Notes under the pieces: generated by a model
Told to the model about the DNA's origin: nothing
Databases searched by the model: none
The model's input: the letters and a program-made list of their open reading frames with translations, nothing else
From: Burkholderia cenocepacia
GTDB lineage: Bacteria > Pseudomonadota > Gammaproteobacteria > Burkholderiales > Burkholderiaceae
Direction: 5' to 3'
Assembly: GCF_900446215.1 (NCBI RefSeq)
Contig: NZ_UAQZ01000005.1
Location: 1 to 64,000, forward strand
DNA: 64,000 nt
In this document: positions 53,467-59,361 of the stretch, piece by piece
Position numbering within the stretch: position 1 is the stretch's first letter
How the letters are laid out: each line of letters starts with the position of its first letter
Translations under genes and position numbers: made by a program

Positions 53467-53528
53467 ACCTATCCATCGTTGTAAGCACGATACCTATGCG
53501 CCAACAGAGCAGCGTCGGCATGGCAAAT

Positions 53529-53734
53529 CATCGCTGGAAGAACGACAGTACAGGACAGAGAGGGCATCTCGACCATCGCTGGAGGAACGACCGCGCCCTA
53601 TCAGCATCGCTGGAAGAACGACACGACACCGTCAAGCTGCCCCCCGAGCAAGGTGAGTACACACTCTCACGCTCATGCCCGTCCCATATAGAGCATCGCT
53701 GGAAGAACGTCACCCTCCATCGCTCCAGAGACGA
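53529..53734 (-). repeat. iteron array, right block, inverted orientation
   Basis: Four good copies of CATCGCTGGA(A/G)GAACG at 53529, 53574, 53605 and 53694, and a degenerate copy at 53718, are the reverse complement of the left block. Further weak copies lie at 53763 and near 53808. The iterons therefore flank the AT-rich segment in mirror orientation. Confidence 0.85.
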
Positions 53735-53860
53735 GTCCAAAATACTAGGTAACGCTGGCTCCCATCGCTGCATAACCGATAGTCGTGTGTCCTGCCCGGT
53801 CACGTGAGCGATGTCCTCCAGCGTCATCCAGGAGACACTCTTCACGGTCTAACAGTCGCC

Positions 53861-54826
53861 CTATTCCTTTGGAAAAAGGGCCAAGATTTTTTCGCTGATC
53901 TCTGCCGCGACGTCCGGAGCCAAACCCTTCAGCTTCAACTCGATCCGGCCATCCTCCTCGAACGACTTGAACTCTCCCTTTGCCCCACGGAACGACAGTT
54001 GCTCGCGCGTAGACCGCGGCCGCTTAACCGTCCCTTTTGCCGCAGCCTTTCTGCGAGCGGCGACGTCGCGGTACCCGATCCCGGTCTTAGCAGCATCGAG
54101 GACGAGTTCGAGGGTCTCCTCTTCCCCTTTCACTTCCCAGAACTCCCGAATTGCGTTCAGCATTTTGAGAGAGAGAAGTTCCGGATACTCGGCGGCGGCT
54201 TGAACAATCCTGCTTGGCAGTTGAGCGAGCGACAGAGTCCGACTTACATGGTCTTCCCCGAGATTGAGCGCTTTGGCCAAAGCCACTTGTGTCGGATAAA
54301 TCTTCCGCGAAAGCAGCTCTTTCCACTTGAGCGCGTCATCGAGCGGGCTTTGATCCTTACGCTCCACGTTGGCAGCGCGCGCTTCCTCATACAGTTCCCG
54401 CTCACTTGCTGGTTTAGGACGAATCTCTACCCGCAACGTCGGCAGCCCGGCCGCTCGAGCACCACGAAGGCGCCTCTCTCCGTCAATGAGCACGATGTCG
54501 CCTGCTTCATCGACATACGCGCTCGCCGATTGGCCTTGCCCGCGGGCCGTTAGGGACTCTGCCATCTCGGATACAGCAGAAGCTGTATAGATGGCTCTCG
54601 GATTGACAGAATTTGATTTAATTTTGCCAATTGGAACTTCATATGTCTGCCCAATTTCGTACTTCGTGGCACCTTGGCTCGAGCCAACCTCTCCGCCCCT
54701 AAGCTGCGAGATAGTCGCCAACGACGGCGCCATGCGCGGATCGCCGACGATCGGAGCCGACGAAGCTGCTTCCTCCACTGCGGCAACCCTCTCGACCGCT
54801 ACCGCTTTTTTCCGAAATGTAGCCAT
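53861..54826 (-). CDS. parB: partition protein ParB
   Basis: A 321-residue centromere-binding CTPase of the ParABS system. The ParB/Srx domain starts near residue 62 (EVPIGKIKSNSVNPRAIY), with the box LIDGERRLRGARAAG at about 111-125, and a helix-turn-helix follows (TQVALAKALNLGEDHVSRTLSLAQLP). It overlaps parA by one base. A perfect parS-like palindrome lies inside its own N-terminal coding part (54674-54687). Confidence 0.94.
   Translation of the reverse strand: MATFRKKAVAVERVAAVEEAASSAPIVGDPRMAPSLATISQLRGGEVGSSQGATKYEIGQTYEVPIGKIKSNSVNPRAIYTASAVSEMAESLTARGQGQSASAYVDEAGDIVLIDGERRLRGARAAGLPTLRVEIRPKPASERELYEEARAANVERKDQSPLDDALKWKELLSRKIYPTQVALAKALNLGEDHVSRTLSLAQLPSRIVQAAAEYPELLSLKMLNAIREFWEVKGEEETLELVLDAAKTGIGYRDVAARRKAAAKGTVKRPRSTREQLSFRGAKGEFKSFEEDGRIELKLKGLAPDVAAEISEKILALFPKE
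54674..54687. promoter_or_regulatory. parS-like palindrome inside parB
   Basis: TTGGCTCGAGCCAA is a perfect 14-bp palindrome identical to the copies upstream of parA. It lies in the coding sequence of ParB (codons for SSQGA). ParB bound here could affect its own transcription. Confidence 0.75.
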
Positions 54827-55497
54827 TATTCGACCTCCGCCCCGTTGATCCGCTCAATGATTTCCCGATAGACCGCCTCCATCTCATCGATCGCCTTCTT
54901 CGACCGATCACGGCCCTTCAGCTCATGAACGGCCCTGCCGGTCTTGCCGGTCGCACGCCAAGCTTCTCTCTGCGGAATCTGGGAATCGAAAACTCGAATG
55001 TCTTCGCTTTTCAAATATGCCCGCAATTCCGCAGTCGCCTTCGATCCTTCTACCGGCGACACCCGAGTGAGCACCACGTATGCTGGGATCTCACCGCTTT
55101 CATGCCGCGGCCCCATGTCTTTAAGGGTCGCGAAGACATTCAGGGTCGACTCCACTTCTTGTTGATCAGGCCCGCAGGGGACCAGCACGAGATCGGATAA
55201 CAGTGCGCATTCGAGCATCGTCCGATAGTTCTGCGCGCCGATGTCAACCACGACGAGGGTGTACTTGTTGGCAAGGTTTGCCAGTTCCCGGGCCGGATTA
55301 GCCGGGAGAGCGAGCACTGGAATGGCAGGTGTAACGCCCTCCTCGTTTCGAATTCGCGACCAACTCATCGCAGACCCCTGCTTATCAGTATCCAGAAGAA
55401 CGACATCCACGTCTTCCGCGGCAGCCAGGGCTGCAATGTGCGTTGCTAACCGCGTCTTAGCAACACCTCCTTTTTCCGCCCCAATCGTGATGACCAT
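54826..55497 (-). CDS. parA: partition ATPase ParA
   Basis: A deviant-Walker ParA ATPase of 223 residues, a short type Ib-like form without an N-terminal DNA-binding domain. Walker A is AEKGGVAKT near residues 7-15, and LLDTDKQGSAMSW and VVVDIGAQ follow. I chose the minus-strand ATG at 55497 because GGAGGTG lies just upstream; an ATG ten codons earlier has no such site. It forms an operon with parB. Confidence 0.94.
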   Translation of the reverse strand: MVITIGAEKGGVAKTRLATHIAALAAAEDVDVVLLDTDKQGSAMSWSRIRNEEGVTPAIPVLALPANPARELANLANKYTLVVVDIGAQNYRTMLECALLSDLVLVPCGPDQQEVESTLNVFATLKDMGPRHESGEIPAYVVLTRVSPVEGSKATAELRAYLKSEDIRVFDSQIPQREAWRATGKTGRAVHELKGRDRSKKAIDEMEAVYREIIERINGAEVE

Positions 55498-55639
55498 TTC
55501 ACCTCCACTGGAAAGTGTTTGTTTCAACGATCGGAGTTTTATTCTTCAGTCAAAATAAGTCAATCAAATAGCTATATTTTTTTGTGGCCTTTACAAAATG
55601 TGGTCAAGGAACAACGTTCGGAGCAAAAATGCCACCGAC

Positions 55640-55873
55640 TTGGCCCGAGCCACGATCGCAGATCCGATGTTGGATGATTAGCCATGAACCGCACTTCTAA
55701 ACAGTCTTGGCTCGAGCCAAGACCGGTTTCTATAGGGAGTCTCACAAGATGTCCAAGGGTTGGCTCGAGCCAAGATCCCACGGAAGCAGCTCATTGAGAT
55801 TGGGGTGGTTACGCTTGCCACCGACCCAAAGAGTGCATTCGCCCTCTGTACGGCCGATCTTGGCTCGAGCCAA
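55640..55873. repeat. parS cluster upstream of parAB
   Basis: Three perfect copies of the palindrome TTGGCTCGAGCCAA lie at 55707-55720, 55760-55773 and 55860-55873, and a degenerate copy (TTGGCCCGAGCCAC) at 55640-55653. With the one inside parB there are four perfect copies. Their symmetry, identity and position next to parAB mark them as centromere sites. The surrounding 55498-55950 region carries no other convincing gene. Confidence 0.9.
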
Positions 55874-55950
55874 GACCGGCCTGGCCTAGTCAAATGCCCC
55901 ATGCAACGGGCATATAGATTGCCCACATACCTGCAAAGCGAGGAGGGCAT

Positions 55951-56982
55951 ATGGGGCGGTGGACAAGTGAGCGCGGCATCCGTGCCCGGACGCCAGTAGC
56001 CAGAAATGGACGCATGCCGGAATTCATCGAGCCGTCGCTTGCTGTGCTTGCTGCAGAACCCCCAACGTCGGGAGAGTGGGGATATGAGATCAAATTCGAC
56101 GGCTACCGGATGCTCGCGCGTATCGACGCTGGTGACGTTCGAATCTTCACCAGGAACGGCCACGACTGGACCGCCCGACTACCGCACCTGAGGTCAGTCC
56201 TTGAACGATTGCCGGTCAACCGTGCATGGATTGACGCGGAGGCCGTCTGGTTCGATACAGAAGGGCGCCCAAACTTCAACGGCCTGCAGAATGCGTTTGA
56301 TAGACGTCGAACTGCGGGGATTTCGCTTGTCGTCTTCGACCTGATGTGGCTTAACAACAATGATCTCCGGCCGTGGACGTGGCGTGAACGCCGCGCCACG
56401 CTGACGAAGCTCGTTGCCGAAATTCTCGGGGACGAGGTGCGCTTCTCTGAGGCGATCGATGCCGACCCTGACGCCATGCTGGCCTCGGCGTGTGCCCTCG
56501 GCCTAGAGGGAATCATGGGCAAGCGGGTGGACGCGCCGTATCGCTCAGGAAGATCGGACCGCTGGATCAAACTCAAATGCAGTAAACGCCAGGAGTTCGT
56601 CATTGGCAGATTTTCGCGCCGTAAGGGCGCCACCGGGGGCGTGCGAGCGGTTCTGCTCGGTGTGTACGAGGAGGGCGGACAGCTGCGTTACGTCGGACAC
56701 GTCGCGCCGCGCTTCGCGCCCCGCCAGGCACGGGAATTCGAAGACCGCCTTCCATCCTTGGGCCGCAAGCGCTCGCCGTTCGTCCGCGCGCCGGAACCCG
56801 AAGCCGATCGCGAGTTCCACTGGCTGAAGCCGGAGCTCGTTGCCGAAGTAGCGTTTCTCGAGTGGACGCCGACCGGACAGTTGCGTCATCCGTCGTTTCG
56901 CGGGCTGCGCGACGACAAGCCTGCACGGACCGTGACCCGCGAAGACCCACTTGAACTGAAACGGGCCCGCAACAGCAAGTGA
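55951..56982 (+). CDS. ATP-dependent DNA ligase, LigD ligase-domain type
   Basis: A 343-residue stand-alone ligase. The nucleotidyltransferase motif I is YEIKFDGYR with the AMP-accepting Lys at about residue 48; motif IV-like GLEGIMGKR and motif V WIKLKC are present, then an OB fold (FVIGRFSRRKG, RYVGHVAPRF). It lacks the polymerase and nuclease domains of full LigD. The start at 55951 has a close AGGAGGG; ATG 56014, where the family similarity begins, is an alternative. It may seal breaks in plasmid DNA; no Ku gene is seen. Confidence 0.9.
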   Translation: MGRWTSERGIRARTPVARNGRMPEFIEPSLAVLAAEPPTSGEWGYEIKFDGYRMLARIDAGDVRIFTRNGHDWTARLPHLRSVLERLPVNRAWIDAEAVWFDTEGRPNFNGLQNAFDRRRTAGISLVVFDLMWLNNNDLRPWTWRERRATLTKLVAEILGDEVRFSEAIDADPDAMLASACALGLEGIMGKRVDAPYRSGRSDRWIKLKCSKRQEFVIGRFSRRKGATGGVRAVLLGVYEEGGQLRYVGHVAPRFAPRQAREFEDRLPSLGRKRSPFVRAPEPEADREFHWLKPELVAEVAFLEWTPTGQLRHPSFRGLRDDKPARTVTREDPLELKRARNSK

Positions 56983-57067
56983 TTTACTCCAAGCAGACAG
57001 ACCGATCGATCGATGCGCCGACATCGACATGAGTGCATTGCGAATTCGCGTCGGCTTGTATATGCTG

Positions 57068-57079
57068 TGGCATATGCCA
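57068..57079. promoter_or_regulatory. palindrome upstream of vapB, likely operator
   Basis: TGGCATATGCCA is a perfect 12-bp palindrome ending 23 bases before the vapB start. VapBC complexes usually repress their own promoter through such sites. Confidence 0.5.
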
Positions 57080-57102
57080 TCCTGTTTGAATTAGAGGTCC
57101 CC

Positions 57103-57345
57103 ATGCCAACCCATGACACCCGCCACGCGCGCCTGTTTCGCAACGGGCGAAGCCAGGCCGTGCGGATCCCGCGCGAATTCGAATTGCCGGTCTCGGAGGT
57201 CACCATCCAGCGGGAAGGCCGCCGCTTGATCATTGAGCCCGTGGAGGCCGCGCCCTTGCGTGAGCTGTTCGCCCAATGGGCCCCGCTGGACGAGACCTTT
57301 CCGGACATCGAGGACCTTCCCGCTGAACCGGTCGACATCGAATGA
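57103..57345 (+). CDS. vapB: VapB-type antitoxin
   Basis: An 80-residue antitoxin with an N-terminal SpoVT/AbrB-like DNA-binding fold (ARLFRNGRSQAVRIPREF) and an acidic tail that would wrap around the toxin. The ATG at 57103 follows AGAGGT. It overlaps vapC by 4 bp. Confidence 0.92.
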   Translation: MPTHDTRHARLFRNGRSQAVRIPREFELPVSEVTIQREGRRLIIEPVEAAPLRELFAQWAPLDETFPDIEDLPAEPVDIE

Positions 57346-57752
57346 CGCTGTACCTGCTCGATACCAACATTTTGTCGAACGTGATCCGCGACCCGCGCGG
57401 CGCATGCGCCACCCGGATCGGAGAAACCCCGCCGGAGCAAGTGTGCACCTCGATCGTCGTCGCGGCGGAACTGCGGTTCGGCGTCTGGAAGCGTGGCTCT
57501 TCGACGCTCGCGCAGCGCGTCGAGCAGCTGCTCGCAAGCCTGACCGTGTTGCCGCTGCAGCCCGACGCGGACCGCTGCTACGGGCGATTGCGGGCCGAGC
57601 TCGAGAAGCAAGGCCAGTTGATCGGCGCCAACGACATGCTGATCGCCGCGCATGCGTTGGCCGTCGACGCGGTCCTGGTCACGGACAATACGGCTGAGTT
57701 CACCCGCGTTGCCGGGCTGCCGGTCGAAAACTGGCTGCGGCCAGCGACGTAA
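57342..57752 (+). CDS. vapC: VapC-type PIN-domain toxin
   Basis: A 136-residue PIN ribonuclease. The acidic active-site residues are visible: D7 in YLLDTN, the Glu in VAAELRFG, the Asp in GANDMLIAAHA and the Asp in LVTDNTAEF. Members cleave tRNA or rRNA. Together with VapB this forms a complete type II toxin-antitoxin pair for plasmid maintenance. Confidence 0.94.
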   Translation: MTLYLLDTNILSNVIRDPRGACATRIGETPPEQVCTSIVVAAELRFGVWKRGSSTLAQRVEQLLASLTVLPLQPDADRCYGRLRAELEKQGQLIGANDMLIAAHALAVDAVLVTDNTAEFTRVAGLPVENWLRPAT

Positions 57753-57831
57753 CGCTGCGTGGCGGCCGCCCGCGGCACGATGGGCGCCACCGACGCACGA
57801 CAGCGCGCCTGAGAACAGAATAGGAGCGGGG

Positions 57832-57972
57832 ATGAACGGATTCGGCGGTGCGGCGATTTTTGCCTTTTCATTGACTGTCGGGTGCCTCGCGCTCGGCTGG
57901 AGCGTACCGGCGGGAGTAACGTTCGCGGCGTGCATCGTGTGCACGGTCAATGCGTCCCGGGGCGAGCAATAA
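57832..57972 (+). CDS. very small membrane protein
   Basis: A 46-residue frame with one or two hydrophobic stretches (FAFSLTVGCLALGW and VTFAACIVCTV) and a good RBS (AGGAGCGGGG) before the ATG. It is followed by another small gene. The family is not recognised. Confidence 0.45.
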   Translation: MNGFGGAAIFAFSLTVGCLALGWSVPAGVTFAACIVCTVNASRGEQ

Positions 57973-58051
57973 GCGCCAGCCGACCGCCGGGCGCACCAGG
58001 TATGCCGATCGCCGTGCCGCGATACGTGGGCGTGGCGAAGGAGATGGCGAA

Positions 58052-58411
58052 GTGACCCACCCAATGACGGCTGTCCAGCAGATGTTCCTCGAGTGGTGCA
58101 TCGGCTACATGAAGTTCCGGATCGCCGACGCGATGTCGGTCGGTCTGATGTCCCTCGAGGCCGAGCGCTACGATGCGCTGTGGACCATGCTGCAAAAGGG
58201 GCGGTACGGCTTCCTCTGCGACGACATGATCGAGACCGGCCGGCGCCTGTTTCCGGATCCGCCGAACGCACCGGAGGGTTCCGGGCTCGACGCGGCCTAC
58301 GAGCACGTGTGTACGGCGCTCGACGACTGGTTGCCGAGCTTCGTCATCCCGCCGGGCCAGGTGTCGTTCCTGCCGGACCCCGAACTGCCGGACGATGAGC
58401 CCGCTGCGTGA
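58052..58411 (+). CDS. hypothetical protein
   Basis: A 119-residue soluble, acidic protein starting at a GTG preceded by GAAGGAG. The sequence has a helical N-terminal part (MFLEWCIGYMKFRIADAM) and a Pro/Asp-rich end. No family is recognised. It lies between VapBC and a strongly promoted small gene. Confidence 0.6.
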   Translation: MTHPMTAVQQMFLEWCIGYMKFRIADAMSVGLMSLEAERYDALWTMLQKGRYGFLCDDMIETGRRLFPDPPNAPEGSGLDAAYEHVCTALDDWLPSFVIPPGQVSFLPDPELPDDEPAA

Positions 58412-58513
58412 GCGGCCGGCCCGGGAAGTAGAGCGCGAAAATCGAGAACAGAAGCGGGTCGGGCGATCCGACACGATCTATAAGGCCACGCTAAGGTCTA
58501 GTTAAGGATTTGA

Positions 58514-58541
58514 TTGACAGCCGAGAAGCGGCCTGTATAAT
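58514..58541 (+). promoter_or_regulatory. consensus sigma70 promoter
   Basis: TTGACA (58514-58519) and TATAAT (58536-58541) both match consensus exactly, with a 16-bp spacer. The predicted start near 58548 leaves a short leader of about 22 bases before the gene at 58571. Confidence 0.85.
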
Positions 58542-58570
58542 CGTCGAAAACATCCCAGATGGAGGGCGAA

Positions 58571-58888
58571 ATGCCGCTGAACAAAGATTACCTGCAGGGC
58601 GCGTACGACGCGTTCGTCAACAGCGCGATCCAACGGGTGGCCCGTTCGGGCGACCAGGTTTACCACTTCAATATCCCGGCGAACGAGCTGAAGGATGCGT
58701 TTGGCCTCGAGCGCTTGCGCGACGAGACCGTCACGGAAGTGCGCAACTTCTTCGCGCGCAAGGGCGTGGATGCCGACTACGAACAGGGCGAGGGCTTCGA
58801 CATCACGCTGGACCTGAATCGCGCGTCGTTGAAACCCGCCGATGCGCGCAACCTGGCGATCGCGCTGGAGGTCGAAAGCGGCCACTGA
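58571..58888 (+). CDS. small acidic protein under a strong promoter
   Basis: A 105-residue soluble protein with alternating helix and strand character and no recognised motif. GGAGGGCGAA directly precedes the ATG. The gene stands alone between a consensus promoter and a terminator, so it should be well expressed. A plasmid-encoded nucleoid or anti-defence role is possible but there is no sequence evidence for either. Confidence 0.7.
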   Translation: MPLNKDYLQGAYDAFVNSAIQRVARSGDQVYHFNIPANELKDAFGLERLRDETVTEVRNFFARKGVDADYEQGEGFDITLDLNRASLKPADARNLAIALEVESGH

Positions 58889-58896
58889 CCATGCAG

Positions 58897-58918
58897 ACCC
58901 GGCTGCGGCCGGGTTTTT
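58897..58918 (+). terminator. rho-independent terminator
   Basis: ACCCGGC (58897-58903) pairs with GCCGGGT (58908-58914) around a TGCG loop, followed by TTTTT. It ends the transcript of the 58571 gene. Confidence 0.85.
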
Positions 58919-59036
58919 GTGGCGCGTCGTCAATGCCGATAACTCCTCTGAGCGGCATTGACTGCACGACCCGCCCCCGATTCGGGGCGAGCAGGGCGTC
59001 CAGCCCGGATAGGCGGCTTGCCGACTGAAACGGACC

Positions 59037-59064
59037 TTGTCGACGGTACGGCAGCGTCTATACT
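59037..59064 (+). promoter_or_regulatory. sigma70-type promoter of the candidate small RNA
   Basis: TTGTCG (59037-59042) and TATACT (59059-59064) are separated by 16 bp. No open frame with an RBS follows before the T-run at 59147. Confidence 0.4.
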
Positions 59065-59069
59065 GGGTT

Positions 59070-59154
59070 CGGCGACCGCTGGCTTGGACGGCACGGTCGC
59101 TGTAGTTGGGTTGAATGCGGGCTGTCCATGGCGTTGGGCGGCCCGATTTTTTTT
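59070..59154 (+). ncRNA. candidate small RNA of about 85 nt
   Basis: Behind the promoter at 59037-59064 the sequence folds into a first hairpin (GCGACCG 59072-59078 with CGGTCGC 59094-59100) and a terminator hairpin (CGGGC 59118-59122 with GCCCG 59141-59145) followed by ATTTTTTTT (T-run 59147-59154). No coding sequence is seen. The function is unknown; a plasmid regulatory RNA is possible. Confidence 0.4.
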
Positions 59155-59170
59155 AGCTTGGCACCTTGTC

Positions 59171-59233
59171 TGCTAATTCACATTAGCAGTCTGCTGTTTA
59201 ATGGCTAAAATAGTAGTATTGCCATTTGCTAAT
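59171..59233. promoter_or_regulatory. TGCTAAT repeats upstream of the recombinase gene
   Basis: TGCTAAT at 59171-59177 and its inverted copy ATTAGCA at 59182-59188 form a perfect 7-bp inverted repeat; a third copy lies at 59227-59233. The segment is much more AT-rich than its surroundings and lies 130-190 bp before the recombinase start. It could be an operator or part of a recombination site. Confidence 0.4.
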
Positions 59234-59361
59234 ATAGGGGCATATCAAGATGATGGGCCGGTTCCCCCAGGCGCGACGGCGGCCGCCGCGATCGGCGCGG
59301 GTCGAACCACGCGCGCGCCACGATGATCGCGTGAACGGTCCGCCCGGGCGGGAGCGGTCGG

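Noticed and set aside
53180..53830. CRISPR array
   Set aside because: The repeats are short, variable, unevenly spaced and change orientation, which fits iterons and not CRISPR; no cas genes are present.
53175..53845. Short open frames across the TrfA origin
   Set aside because: They arise from the iteron repeats and have repetitive Ser/Arg-rich products; the region is an origin.
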